Shown piece after piece: positions 17,611 through 26,471 of a stretch of DNA of 64,000 bases. Where the stretch lies: assembly GCA_009740415.1 (NCBI GenBank), contig WOYE01000009.1, positions 62,001-126,000 on the forward strand, read 5' to 3'. The stretch is from Planococcaceae bacterium Storch 2/2-2 (GTDB lineage Bacteria > Bacillota > Bacilli > Bacillales_A > Planococcaceae). The notes under the pieces are model-generated. The model had not been told where the DNA came from, did no database searches, and worked only from the letters and a program-made list of their open reading frames with translations. A program made the position numbers and the translations under genes. Position 1 is the stretch's first letter, and every line of letters begins with the position of its first letter.

Positions 17611-18054
17611 TTGATCATTACAGAAGAATGGATCGATATTTTAGATGAGGCAGAACGGTTGTCTGAAGGAATTGTACAATCGGACGTCGTTTGCCATTAT
17701 ATAGAAGCGAAACGAACCGTTTATGAGGATGCGAAGTTAGTAGAAGAAATTGATGCATTTAATCGGATGAAAGAACGTTACGAAGAAGTGCAACGTTTCG
17801 GGCGCTATCATCCGGATTACAAAGAAGTGACGAAGCGAGTGCGACAGATGAAACGAGCACTCGATTTAAACGATAAAGTGGCACAGTTACGACTCGCAGA
17901 AAGCGACGTCCAACAGCTGCTCGATGAAGTGAGTGTAGCGCTCGCCGAGTCGGTATCACCTGCCGTCCAAGTCGACACGAACAACCCGTTTTTCGAAACC
18001 GGTTGTAGCGCAGGAGGGTGCTCTTCTGGAGGCGCGTGCAATTGTAGCGCGTAA
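17611..18054 (+). CDS. ricF: RicF (YlbF), subunit of the RicAFT RNA-maturation complex
   Basis: 147 residues. A helical YlbF/YmcA domain spans most of the protein (LVEEIDAFNRMKERYEEVQ is typical). The C-terminal tail holds four cysteines in GCSAGGCSSGGACNCSA, matching the iron-sulfur cluster ligands of the Ric complex. With RicA and RicT it modulates RNase Y specificity and operon mRNA processing in B. subtilis, and influences competence and biofilm formation. Start is TTG 17611 behind GAGGTG. The gene is monocistronic, closed by a perfect terminator. Confidence 0.92.
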   Translation: MIITEEWIDILDEAERLSEGIVQSDVVCHYIEAKRTVYEDAKLVEEIDAFNRMKERYEEVQRFGRYHPDYKEVTKRVRQMKRALDLNDKVAQLRLAESDVQQLLDEVSVALAESVSPAVQVDTNNPFFETGCSAGGCSSGGACNCSA

Positions 18055-18086
18055 GTTGTCGATGTTTCAACGAAATAAATCGTTTT

Positions 18087-18125
18087 AAAAAAGTACTCGA
18101 ACGATCATTCGTTCGAGTACTTTTT
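18087..18125. terminator. Bidirectional intrinsic terminator
   Basis: AAAAAGTACTCGAACGA paired with TCGTTCGAGTACTTTTT as a perfect long stem. It lies between convergent ricF and the GDPD-like gene. Confidence 0.93.
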
Positions 18126-18126
18126 G

Positions 18127-18858
18127 TCATTCGTCGATCCAACCGTCAAACGATTCATCGGCTCGTAACGCTTCCCATTGTTCTTCATTGAATGTCGAGC
18201 GATGGACGAATAATTTGATATTTAATTTTCTTAAAAAGTCGAGGAAACCACGTTTGACGAGCGGTCGTTGCAACGACTTTTCATCGAAGACGAAACAGTC
18301 AGCTGTCGGTTTGTACAAATGACCGAGCGTACTCGTATAAGCTGCATACGCCTTCACCATTTCCTCTTCGCTCGCAGCAAATGCGACGTTATTTTGCGCG
18401 TAAAGATTGAAACGTTCGAGCTGCTCATCGAAGCGGCTCGTTACGATAATTCGGTCCGTTAATTGGTGTGCTTCAATAAAATGCCATAATTTCGAAGGCA
18501 TTAAGCTTCCTTCGTACGTGTTCGGTGCTTGTTCAATCGAGACGTAATAATAAGGGTGATCTCGTAAGAGTGATTCGAAAGGAGTCATCTCTTCCGTACG
18601 TTCGATCCATGTATGGGCGTTCAAAAGAGTTGCTCGTTCGCCGTCGATGATGACCGGAGTGACCAATTGCTCTTCTTTCGTTAAAAAGAGCGGTGCGACT
18701 CGGCCATCGGATGCGTCATTCGTAAAATGAAGTTGGTTAAATCGCTCGAAAAGAGTTTTGTTTTCTCGCGGTGAGCGTTTCACCATCGCGCGTGAAGCAG
18801 CCCAAGCCGCTACGCCCGCGGCCCCTACTGTAAGAGCAACTTTCGCTTTCTTTTTCAC
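18127..18858 (-). CDS. Membrane-anchored GDPD-fold-like protein, probably inactive
   Basis: 243 residues from a GTG at 18858 with AAAGGAGG 9 bases upstream. The N-terminus KKKAKVALTVGAAGVAAWAA is a single membrane anchor or signal segment. The remainder looks like a worn glycerophosphodiester phosphodiesterase barrel: a YYYVSIEQAP strand where active enzymes have an ExK strand, TDRIIVTSRFDEQLERF resembling the SSF motif, and a final strand-helix like the GDPD C-terminus. The catalytic HRG..PENT segment is not visible. I infer a GDPD-derived protein without phosphodiesterase activity. It stands alone in a divergent position to ylbG. Confidence 0.55.
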   Translation of the reverse strand: MKKKAKVALTVGAAGVAAWAASRAMVKRSPRENKTLFERFNQLHFTNDASDGRVAPLFLTKEEQLVTPVIIDGERATLLNAHTWIERTEEMTPFESLLRDHPYYYVSIEQAPNTYEGSLMPSKLWHFIEAHQLTDRIIVTSRFDEQLERFNLYAQNNVAFAASEEEMVKAYAAYTSTLGHLYKPTADCFVFDEKSLQRPLVKRGFLDFLRKLNIKLFVHRSTFNEEQWEALRADESFDGWIDE

Positions 18859-19000
18859 ATGTAAACCTCCTTTAATAACGGAATCGTACATTTCTTCTCC
18901 ATTCCATCTTCTTCATCGTAACAAATCTGTTCGCTTCTTTGTAGGTGAAACGAACGAATGGTCGATTGAACTTTTTTCCAAGAGACGACGAGAAGGACGG

Positions 19001-19030
19001 TTGCAGTCGTTTTCAAACCTATGGTATTGT
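19001..19030 (+). promoter_or_regulatory. Possible ylbG promoter
   Basis: TTGCAG at 19001-19006, an 18-base spacer, and TATTGT at 19025-19030 preceded by TGG (extended -10). It lies about 25 bases before the ylbG start. Confidence 0.45.
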
Positions 19031-19055
19031 TAAAGGAAGAAAAGAGGGGATTGTA

Positions 19056-19328
19056 TTGGTAGATCGTCAAGGAATTATCGTTTATTTGCACCAGCTCAAA
19101 CATGCGAAATCACTTCGCAAGTTCGGACATGTGCAATACATTTCAAGAAAAATGAAATACGTTCAAATTTACGTGGATCAACAAAAGGTGGATCGCACGA
19201 TTCGTAAAATTGAACGCCTTCCTTATGTGAAAAAAGTAGTTCCTTCATACCGTCCATTCGTAGAAACTGAATACGACGTCGTTCGGCCGGATAAAGCGAA
19301 AGAATACGATTATAAAATCGGTCTTTAA
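19056..19328 (+). CDS. ylbG: YlbG family protein (DUF2129)
   Basis: 90 residues, the same length as B. subtilis YlbG, from a TTG at 19056 with GAGGGG about 8 bases upstream. The conserved core reads GIIVYLHQLKHAKSLRKFG and the C-terminus ends in KAKEYDYKIGL, both close to family consensus. It is a cytoplasmic protein of unknown role, usually found between ricF and rsmD. The stop codon overlaps that of the convergent DUF7147 gene by four bases. Longer upstream readings in the same frame have no ribosome site. Confidence 0.85.
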   Translation: MVDRQGIIVYLHQLKHAKSLRKFGHVQYISRKMKYVQIYVDQQKVDRTIRKIERLPYVKKVVPSYRPFVETEYDVVRPDKAKEYDYKIGL

Positions 19329-19720
19329 CGCAAGTTAGGCAATAAATTGTTCAGGCGCAAAATACCGATAATGTATTGATAAAACAAGTCATCTTCTGAA
19401 AACGTAGTCGAATGACGGACCGTTACGGGAATCGGTGTTTTTCCTAGAGAAGTCGCACATTGTTGGAAAAGTGTAACGCGTTGAGATGGCTGTTCTTCAT
19501 CGTATGGAATGCCTTCTTGACAAATGTAAATCGGCAAAAAGTAATTGTCACTAGCCGGTTGAAAAGAGGCTGCCAGTGAACAGATCGTTTTTCCTTCGTG
19601 TTCCGCAATGAGTAAGTACGTCTGGTGGAGACGGTGTTCGTTCGTTTTCATCAATTCGAACAGTTCGTACACGTCACCGTATCCGCTCCCTAATTTAATA
19701 AATTGTTCGTTTAAAATCAT
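19325..19720 (-). CDS. DUF7147 family protein (YlbG neighbour)
   Basis: 131 residues, soluble. The pattern FIKLGSGYGDVYELFELMK at the start, PIYICQEGIPY in the middle and LFYQYIIGILRLNNLLP at the end fits a small conserved Bacillales family sometimes mislabelled methylthioribose kinase; no kinase motif is present. GGAAGTAG precedes the ATG at 19720. It is convergent with ylbG with a four-base tail overlap and no terminator between them, so their transcripts must run into each other. Confidence 0.65.
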   Translation of the reverse strand: MILNEQFIKLGSGYGDVYELFELMKTNEHRLHQTYLLIAEHEGKTICSLAASFQPASDNYFLPIYICQEGIPYDEEQPSQRVTLFQQCATSLGKTPIPVTVRHSTTFSEDDLFYQYIIGILRLNNLLPNLR

Positions 19721-19818
19721 CGAATGCTACTTCCTTTCTCGTACAAAATTGTTCCTTTCAGTTTAGCATGCTCTTTATCGTTTGACCAATTAAAATGAAG
19801 AACGGAGGTGGTCGAGCT

Positions 19819-21252
19819 GTGAAAGTAATGAGTCGTATCTTTCTTCTTTTATTGTTAATTAACGGTGGCTTACTGTATGTCCATTATAGTAGTTCGACGA
19901 CAGCGGAAGGATATGATCCTGAAGCGTTGACGTATGAACAAGAAATCGAAGTGGAAGAGACGAATGATGCGTTAACGGTACGCCATCACTTTACAGGATT
20001 AGCACCGGTCGCTTACGAAATTGTTTGGCCTGAACAAGGGAAAGAAATCGCTTGTTTAGAAGAAGAGTTTTGTGATCGGGTCGATGTAAAAGCTGGAACG
20101 ATTAAAGAAGGGACGAATGATCGTCAAACGGTGACGTACCGCTTACCTAAAAAAGCGAACGATGAACCGGTCGTTCGTTACGATCACCCATTCGCTCAGC
20201 TGAAAGAGGCGGATCCGACGATGACTGTACTCCACATCGTCGATCCGATGAAGCGAGGTGGCATGTGGGTAACGGGGTTAGAGCCGATCGGCGCGACGAG
20301 TTTAGATACACTCGATTATGAACTGTTCGCAGGTGTCGGCCACGTCCCCGAACTACTTTGGCAAAAAGAAGAAACACCGCTTGCATACGACGGGTTACGT
20401 CATACGCTTTACGGAGAACGAGATGAACCGTTCGCTCAACATATTGAACAGTTGCTAGAACAGTTTCGTTCGAATCATTTAACGGTCGTGCTCCACGAAG
20501 GAACGCATAACATCGAGTCAGAACGGTTCATCGCCTTACCGGAAGATAAAAAAGAAGATGTTACGGATCTTTTATTCGTGAAAAGTGTTCAAACAGCTTA
20601 CGGAATTCCGTTTGAGGAGCGATTTGTAGCGGAAGTCGTCAGTGCGCTATTACTCGATGAGCCGATCGGTAGCGAGCGCTCTCATCGAGCGTACACGAAC
20701 ATTCGTGAAACGTTGACGGAAGAGCAATACGATACGCTCACGGAACGTTTGAAAGCAGGTTCCGACGAACAATTGTCCGCTGCACGTTTTGACGCATTAG
20801 TCGGAGAAGTGACGAACGCTTCTGTCGATTACGCGTCACAAACGATCGCCGGCAATGAGCCGGAAGAGTTGCTATTTAAAGAAGAAAAAGTCGTCGTCGC
20901 CAATGGAGAAGAAGTACCGGCCGTCCAGCCATTAACGATACAAGGAAAACGGTATTATCCAGCGCGTATGCTGTTCAATGCGTTCGGTTATGAAGTATCA
21001 TCCAATGAACAGTCTCTCTATTTGAACCGTTCGGATCAAGATTACCGCTTTTCATTCATCGATCCATTTTACGTGCACGGTGGCCATCGTTACGACTTAG
21101 CGAAAGAGCCGTACATTTATACGAATGGTCATTACTACTTTGAAGAAAGTGCGATGCGACGTATTTTTAAATTGACGATTGAAGAAACAGAAGACCAATT
21201 ACGAATCGATGAGTTGAACGTTCTGTCATCGGAAGGAGAAGAGACGCTATGA
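19819..21252 (+). CDS. Exported protein of unknown function with a C-terminal stalk-like (copper amine oxidase N-like) region
   Basis: 477 residues from a GTG at 19819 (GGAGG 10 bases upstream). One N-terminal hydrophobic segment, roughly residues 5-22, looks like a signal peptide or anchor. The body is acidic and soluble. From about residue 350, the pattern of a VANGEEV stretch, then QPLTIQGKRYYPARMLFNAFGYEV and SLYLNRSDQDY, resembles the stalk or copper-amine-oxidase-N repeat seen in surface proteins. Two cysteines near residue 75 (ACLEEEFC) could form a disulfide. The stop overlaps rsmD as ATGA, so translation is coupled to a 16S rRNA methyltransferase although the function appears unrelated. 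No family function can be claimed. Confidence 0.55.
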   Translation: MKVMSRIFLLLLLINGGLLYVHYSSSTTAEGYDPEALTYEQEIEVEETNDALTVRHHFTGLAPVAYEIVWPEQGKEIACLEEEFCDRVDVKAGTIKEGTNDRQTVTYRLPKKANDEPVVRYDHPFAQLKEADPTMTVLHIVDPMKRGGMWVTGLEPIGATSLDTLDYELFAGVGHVPELLWQKEETPLAYDGLRHTLYGERDEPFAQHIEQLLEQFRSNHLTVVLHEGTHNIESERFIALPEDKKEDVTDLLFVKSVQTAYGIPFEERFVAEVVSALLLDEPIGSERSHRAYTNIRETLTEEQYDTLTERLKAGSDEQLSAARFDALVGEVTNASVDYASQTIAGNEPEELLFKEEKVVVANGEEVPAVQPLTIQGKRYYPARMLFNAFGYEVSSNEQSLYLNRSDQDYRFSFIDPFYVHGGHRYDLAKEPYIYTNGHYYFEESAMRRIFKLTIEETEDQLRIDELNVLSSEGEETL

Positions 21253-21794
21253 GAGTAGTAGCAGGGGAACAGAGAGGGATTCCTTTACGCACATTAAAAG
21301 GAAATGATACGAGACCGACGTCTGATAAAGTGAAGGAATCGCTTTTCAATCGAATCGGCCCTTATTTAGATGGTGGGATTGCCGTCGATTTATTCGCAGG
21401 AAGCGGATCACTCGGAATCGAGGCGCTCTCCCGAGGGGCTGAGCACGCTTACTTTTTTGAAAAAGAGCGAAAAGCATTGCCGATCATTCAACAAAATTTA
21501 GAAAAATGTCGATTGACAGATCGTGCGACGGTCATCGGACAACGAGCGGAGCGAAGTGTTGCTCATTTACTTCGGGAAGGGATTAAAGTGAATTATTTAT
21601 TCGTCGATCCCCCTTACGAGTTGAAGGAAATGTATGAGTTACCTGCTCGCTTTGAAGAGGAAGGATTGCTTGCCGACGATGCACTCATCATTTGTGAGCA
21701 TGATCGCCAAACGAAGCTCCCTGAACGATACGGACGCTTTACTGTCGAAAATTGCTCGAATTATGGTAGTATATCAGTAACGATTTATTCGTAA
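21249..21794 (+). CDS. rsmD: 16S rRNA (guanine966-N2)-methyltransferase RsmD
   Basis: 181 residues, Rossmann-type methyltransferase. It opens with MRVVAGEQRGIPL and RPTSDKVKESLFNRI, the RsmD signature. The SAM-binding glycine loop is VDLFAGSGSLGIEALSRG, and the catalytic motif is VDPPYE. It methylates G966 of 16S rRNA during 30S assembly. The start lies within the stop of the upstream exported-protein gene. coaD follows after 36 bases, matching the usual rsmD-coaD pair. Confidence 0.95.
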   Translation: MRVVAGEQRGIPLRTLKGNDTRPTSDKVKESLFNRIGPYLDGGIAVDLFAGSGSLGIEALSRGAEHAYFFEKERKALPIIQQNLEKCRLTDRATVIGQRAERSVAHLLREGIKVNYLFVDPPYELKEMYELPARFEEEGLLADDALIICEHDRQTKLPERYGRFTVENCSNYGSISVTIYS

Positions 21795-21800
21795 CATTAG

Positions 21801-22316
<516 letters not shown>

Positions 22317-22323
22317 GGAAATG

Positions 22324-22354
22324 AACGGTTATGACGAGCTCATAGCCGTTTTTT
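22324..22354 (+). terminator. Intrinsic terminator after coaD
   Basis: AACGGTTATGA paired with TCATAGCCGTT (one G-T wobble), then a T-run. Confidence 0.8.
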
Positions 22355-22379
22355 CGTCGATGAAGGAGGAGTTGTTCAA

Positions 22380-23435
22380 ATGAGTACGTCGATGCGTAAA
22401 ACGATTATCATCTCTTTATTAGTAGCGATTGCGTTGCTTTTCCCACTCGATGGTTACATTTCTCGTCCCGGACAAGCGTTTGAAATCGAGCCTCTCGTTC
22501 ACGTAGAAGGAGAAGACGATGAGCCGAGAGGAGGCGCTTTTCATTTAATGACGATTGCGATCGGTAAAGGAAATACGTTATTTTACGGTTTATCATTTTT
22601 ATCCGATACGATTGAATGGATGCCTAATCGAGCGGTTCGTCAAGACGGTGAAAGTGACGAAGTGTATGCGCTTCGTCAAAAGCGACTCATGTACAACTCT
22701 CAACAAAATGCGAGTATCGTCGCTTTCCAAAAAGCGAATGCGCCGTATACTGTTTCGTATGACGGAGTGTACGTATTAGATGTCGTCGAAGGAAGTCCAG
22801 CTGACGGTCGTCTCGAGCCAGGCGATCAAATTGAATCCGTCGATGGTGTGCGATTAACTGAAAAAGGGCAGTTTGCGGAAATCGTACGTCAGAAAAAAGA
22901 AGGCGATTCGATTCACATTTCCTTTTTAAGAGAGCCGTATCATAAAGAGACGTCGATGAACGTCGAGGCACTCGATGCGGTCGAAGGAAAAGTTGGCGTC
23001 GGTATTCGATACGAAGAAAACCGAACGGTGAAAACCGACCCGAGCGTGACGTTCGATGAGACGTCGATCGGTGGGCCGTCTGCTGGGTTCATGTTTACGT
23101 TAGAAATGATCGATCAGTTAACGCCGTCTGATTTGACGAAAGGGTATTTGATTGCGGGAACTGGTGAAATGGATGAAGACGGAACGGTCGGTCGAATTGG
23201 CGGAATCGATTACAAAGTTCGAGCGGCCGACCGGGCGAATATGGAGATCTTTTTTGCACCTGATGATCCGATTACGGAGCAGATGAAAAAAGATCACCCG
23301 ACGATTCAGTCCAACTACGCCCAAGCGGTAGAAACGGCTGAAAAAATTGGAACGGCTATGGAAATCGTTCCTGTCCGAACGATCGATGATGCGTTGGACT
23401 ATTTAGAAAAGCTGCCTCCGAAAGAAGAGAAGTGA
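22380..23435 (+). CDS. ylbL: SepM/YlbL-type membrane-bound PDZ-Lon (S16) protease
   Basis: 351 residues: an N-terminal membrane anchor (residues about 7-25), a PDZ domain around residues 125-200 with EGSPADGRLEPGDQI, and a Lon-type S16 protease domain. The catalytic dyad is visible as Ser234 in GGPSAGF and Lys279 in IDYKVRAADRA, the same numbering as in B. subtilis YlbL. Such proteases act outside the membrane; YlbL degrades the SOS division inhibitor YneA, and streptococcal SepM trims competence peptide. Its 3' end overlaps that of convergent tmcAL by 37 bases. Confidence 0.92.
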   Translation: MSTSMRKTIIISLLVAIALLFPLDGYISRPGQAFEIEPLVHVEGEDDEPRGGAFHLMTIAIGKGNTLFYGLSFLSDTIEWMPNRAVRQDGESDEVYALRQKRLMYNSQQNASIVAFQKANAPYTVSYDGVYVLDVVEGSPADGRLEPGDQIESVDGVRLTEKGQFAEIVRQKKEGDSIHISFLREPYHKETSMNVEALDAVEGKVGVGIRYEENRTVKTDPSVTFDETSIGGPSAGFMFTLEMIDQLTPSDLTKGYLIAGTGEMDEDGTVGRIGGIDYKVRAADRANMEIFFAPDDPITEQMKKDHPTIQSNYAQAVETAEKIGTAMEIVPVRTIDDALDYLEKLPPKEEK

Positions 23436-24589
23436 GGCGGTTGAGCTCTTCCTCTAAATACCGTTTGACTTCCGAAATAACTGTTCGTGAGGTGGGTATA
23501 GATCGCAATCGCTCGATCATCGAGAGAGCGTGTACGCTGTTTCGATTGAGCGAGTGTTGATAATAAAGGGATGGAAAACTGCTTTTTTGACTGTTGAATC
23601 CATCGTCTCCCTCGTTCGTTCGCAGCGAGCAAATGAGCGACGAGTGGCTCGTCCGATGCATCGATCATTTCGTACGTCGTATTCGTTAACACGTGAGTGA
23701 GCATCCGTTGAATCGATGTCCACGTGTACCGTTTCGTTTTTACCGAAGCCATGAACTGTTCGAACGTACCCGCTCGTTCAGCTGCTCGAAGGAGTCGGTG
23801 TTCGATCCCTTCTCGGACGGTATAAATAGATGCGATTTGTTCAGGCGTTGCGCGCAATAAAAGCAATCGAAGGTACGGGTAAAACGTTTCCCAACTTCCG
23901 AACGTCGCCTGTTCATTAAATTGTTGAAGTGCAAGAGCGGTCGATTCAGGGATCGCTCGTCGAACATCGTTTGAAAGTCCGTCTTTTTTCAAAGTTTGAC
24001 GAATCGCTGTCGCACTAGCGATCGCCCCGTGAATCGTCGTTTCTTCGTAAGCGGCTCCTTTACGAGAGACCGTATGAAGTGTAAGTGGCTCTCGTAATCG
24101 TTCGTTCGCTCGTGCATAATGGAACCCGAGGTTGTTGTTCGGTTCTGTAATGTCGATCGCCTCGATGGCGTGATGCGCACTAAAGTTGTGAGCGAACGTT
24201 TCGTTGAACGTCCGGTCGACCGCTTCGTTCGACTCGTCTGTTATTTGTCGAGCCGCCTGCAAAAAAGAGGAAGCTTCCCCGTGCTCACTGCCGAATGAAA
24301 GGGTCGTCACACCGAGATGAGCGAGCAATGACACACCTCCTTCTGCGAACGTTGAAGCGATTCCTGTCGCGTAACGATACGGCAGTTGGATGACGACGTC
24401 GACCCCGCGAAGTGCCATTTGCGCACGCGTCCACGGATCGGTTAAAGCGGGTTCGCCTCGCTGTAAAAAAGGACCGCTCATCATAGCGATGACAACATCT
24501 GCATCGGTCTCTTCTCGAGCGCGCTCTGCTTGATAAAGGTGCCCGTTATGAAACGGATTGTACTCTGCGATAATTCCAGTCGTTTGCAA
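23399..24589 (-). CDS. tmcAL: tRNA(Met) cytidine acetate ligase TmcAL
   Basis: 396 residues from a TTG at 24589 with AGGAGG 8 bases upstream; a reading from 24679 adds 30 residues without a site. TmcAL (YlbM) activates acetate with ATP and forms N4-acetylcytidine at the wobble base of elongator tRNA(Met). The nucleotidyltransferase motif GIIAEYNPFHNGHLYQ stands at the start, and RGVDVVIQLPYRYATG and TTLSFGSEHG are further conserved blocks. The last 12 codons lie antisense within the ylbL tail, so the C-terminus may be shaped by that overlap. Confidence 0.93.
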   Translation of the reverse strand: MQTTGIIAEYNPFHNGHLYQAERAREETDADVVIAMMSGPFLQRGEPALTDPWTRAQMALRGVDVVIQLPYRYATGIASTFAEGGVSLLAHLGVTTLSFGSEHGEASSFLQAARQITDESNEAVDRTFNETFAHNFSAHHAIEAIDITEPNNNLGFHYARANERLREPLTLHTVSRKGAAYEETTIHGAIASATAIRQTLKKDGLSNDVRRAIPESTALALQQFNEQATFGSWETFYPYLRLLLLRATPEQIASIYTVREGIEHRLLRAAERAGTFEQFMASVKTKRYTWTSIQRMLTHVLTNTTYEMIDASDEPLVAHLLAANERGRRWIQQSKKQFSIPLLSTLAQSKQRTRSLDDRAIAIYTHLTNSYFGSQTVFRGRAQPPHFSSFGGSFSK

Positions 24590-24688
24590 AAATGATTCCT
24601 CCTTTTGTATTATGAACATTATATAAGAGTTTGGAGAATGAAGGGAAGCGAGATCTTTTTTGAATTCATAAACTGACAAGAAAATATC

Positions 24689-24718
24689 TTGACATCCGAT
24701 AGCTGAGCGTTATATAAT
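24689..24718 (+). promoter_or_regulatory. Sigma-A promoter of ylbN-rpmF
   Basis: Perfect TTGACA at 24689-24694 and TATAAT at 24713-24718 (18-base spacer; an overlapping TATATA gives 16). It lies about 28 bases before the ylbN start. Confidence 0.8.
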
Positions 24719-24745
24719 CAAAATTGTTGTCTTGAGGTGATAGAC

Positions 24746-25282
24746 ATGAAATGGTCGATCCATGAATTGCAAAAGCAAAACGAAGAGTACGTAACAATCG
24801 ACGAAATGATTCGTATCGATTCGCTCGTTCAGCGCGTCGATACGATCCGAGCGATATCGGATGTTCGTCTACATGGTACGTGCCACGTACAAGAAAATGA
24901 AATGACGTTCCAATTAACTGTAGAAGGAACGGCAACGGTTCCGTGCGCACGGACGTGGAAAGATGCGTATTGGAACTTTTCACTTGATTTGTTTGAGCAG
25001 TTTAGTTGGGATGAACAAGTGCTCGCTACTAACGAACTCGTTCATCGAGTCGAGCGAAACACGATTGATCTCCGGCCCGTTTTAGAAGAAATTGTGCTCG
25101 TATCTCTTCCGTTACAAGTGTATAGTGAAGAAGCGGATGATTTATCATATGTAGAAGGCAAAGGCTGGACATATATGACAGACGATCGCTACGAAGCAGA
25201 ACGCGAGGAAGAAGAGCCGAAAGTAGACCCAAGACTCGCCGGCTTGGCAAAATTATTCCAATCCGATTCTGATTCAGAATAG
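24746..25282 (+). CDS. ylbN: YlbN, DUF177 (YceD) family protein
   Basis: 178 residues, acidic. DUF177 proteins are encoded just before rpmF in most bacteria and in plants are required for 23S rRNA accumulation, so a role in 50S biogenesis is likely. The family cysteine motif region is partly seen as LTVEGTATVPCARTWKDAYW. The C-terminus holds VDPRLAGLAKLF, a conserved ending. The ATG at 24746 follows GAGGTGATAGAC. It is 32 bases upstream of rpmF and shares the strong promoter. Confidence 0.9.
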   Translation: MKWSIHELQKQNEEYVTIDEMIRIDSLVQRVDTIRAISDVRLHGTCHVQENEMTFQLTVEGTATVPCARTWKDAYWNFSLDLFEQFSWDEQVLATNELVHRVERNTIDLRPVLEEIVLVSLPLQVYSEEADDLSYVEGKGWTYMTDDRYEAEREEEEPKVDPRLAGLAKLFQSDSDSE

Positions 25283-25314
25283 TTGGTTGAGTTTATTAAA
25301 GGAGGTGCTCCGAA

Positions 25315-25488
25315 ATGGCTGTACCAAAAAGAAGAACGTCAAAAACAGTTAAACGCCAACGTCGTACACACGACAAATTAAGCGTTCCAGGTATGACAAC
25401 TTGTGATAACTGTGGCGAATTAAAATTAGCGCACCGCGTATGTAAATCATGCGGTCACTACAAAGGACGAGAAGTAGCTGGCGAATAA
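25315..25488 (+). CDS. rpmF: 50S ribosomal protein L32, zinc-binding form
   Basis: 57 residues beginning [19 protein letters not shown]. Two cysteine pairs, CDNC and CKSC, form the zinc ribbon of the C+ version of L32. Translation starts at 25315 with AAAGGAGGTG upstream. It is coupled to ylbN and closed by a terminator at 25523-25560. The codon choice is markedly biased, as expected for a highly expressed ribosomal gene. Confidence 0.98.
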   Translation: MAVPKRRTSKTVKRQRRTHDKLSVPGMTTCDNCGELKLAHRVCKSCGHYKGREVAGE

Positions 25489-25522
25489 TCGCTCACGCTT
25501 CTTTAAATAGTACGCTAATCGA

Positions 25523-25560
25523 AAGACTGTTGTGAGACCATGGCTCCGACAGTCTTTTTT
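25523..25560 (+). terminator. Intrinsic terminator after rpmF
   Basis: AAGACTGT paired with ACAGTCTT around an 18-base partly paired loop, then a T-run. Confidence 0.82.
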
Positions 25561-25577
25561 GTTATGGAGGAAAAGTG

Positions 25578-26471
25578 ATGAAACTACATATTGTCGGTGG
25601 CGGTTCGATCGGTTTACTCATTGCAGCGAGTGCTGCAGAACGTGGAGATGACGTGACGATCCACGTTCGACGGGAAGAACAAGCGGAAGCGCTTACGTTA
25701 CGCGGTGTTACGCTCATCGATGAGCGAAAGAACGAGACGTATTCCGTGAAAGCGACGACTTCTTTTCATTCGAACGACGATGCTTTATTCGTTATCGCTT
25801 TAACAGGTCCCGCGTTGTTTCATATGAAAGATTTGTTAAAACGCTACATCGGCGACCGACCGGTTCTTTTCATTCAAAACGGTGTTCGACACGTCGACTG
25901 GGCACGTCAGTCATTTCCGAATGCTCATTTCGCATCTGTTGAGCACGGTGCCGTCCGTACGGCGGATACGATCGTAGAGCATCGAGGGCACGGCCAAGTG
26001 ATGACGGTGCCTTCTGAACATGAATCGTTCAAACGTCTATTCGAACGTCATCAAACGTCGAGATTAGCGATCCGTTGTGTAAATGATCGTACGATCGATG
26101 CGATTTTATGGAGGAAAGCGGTTATCAATTGTGCGATTAACCCGCTCACCGCACTTTTGCGCATTAAAAATGGAGAACTTTTGACGAATCGATCCGCATA
26201 CGATTTAATGGAGAAAGTCTATACAGAAATCATAACGAGTATTCCTAATTTGAAGCCAATCGTTCAATGGGATGATATTGTAAACGTTTGTCAGCGGACG
26301 GCAACGAACGAGTCGTCAATGTTGAAAGATGTCGTTGCAGGACGCGTGACAGAAGCGGACTTTATCGTATTACCTATTTTGAAACGAGGTGCGGAACGGA
26401 ACGAAACGATGCCGACATTGCAAACGTGTTATACGTTACTCTGTGCGGTAGATGAGCGAGGGATGATGTGA
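25578..26471 (+). CDS. panE: 2-dehydropantoate 2-reductase (PanE/ApbA family)
   Basis: 297 residues. N-terminal Rossmann fold with HIVGGGSIGLLIAASAAERG, and a C-terminal helical domain with the catalytic lysine in ILWRKAVINCAINPLTALL. The enzyme reduces ketopantoate to pantoate with NADPH in pantothenate and CoA synthesis. Bacillales often carry more than one PanE-like protein (YlbQ, YkpB), so the exact substrate is inferred. The ATG at 25578 is chosen (GGAGG 7 bases upstream); a GTG directly before it is possible. It overlaps the following DUF3397 gene. Confidence 0.87.
   Translation: MKLHIVGGGSIGLLIAASAAERGDDVTIHVRREEQAEALTLRGVTLIDERKNETYSVKATTSFHSNDDALFVIALTGPALFHMKDLLKRYIGDRPVLFIQNGVRHVDWARQSFPNAHFASVEHGAVRTADTIVEHRGHGQVMTVPSEHESFKRLFERHQTSRLAIRCVNDRTIDAILWRKAVINCAINPLTALLRIKNGELLTNRSAYDLMEKVYTEIITSIPNLKPIVQWDDIVNVCQRTATNESSMLKDVVAGRVTEADFIVLPILKRGAERNETMPTLQTCYTLLCAVDERGMM

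Noticed and set aside
19325-19720. Naming this gene methylthioribose kinase
   Set aside because: At 131 residues without a kinase motif, it cannot be that enzyme.
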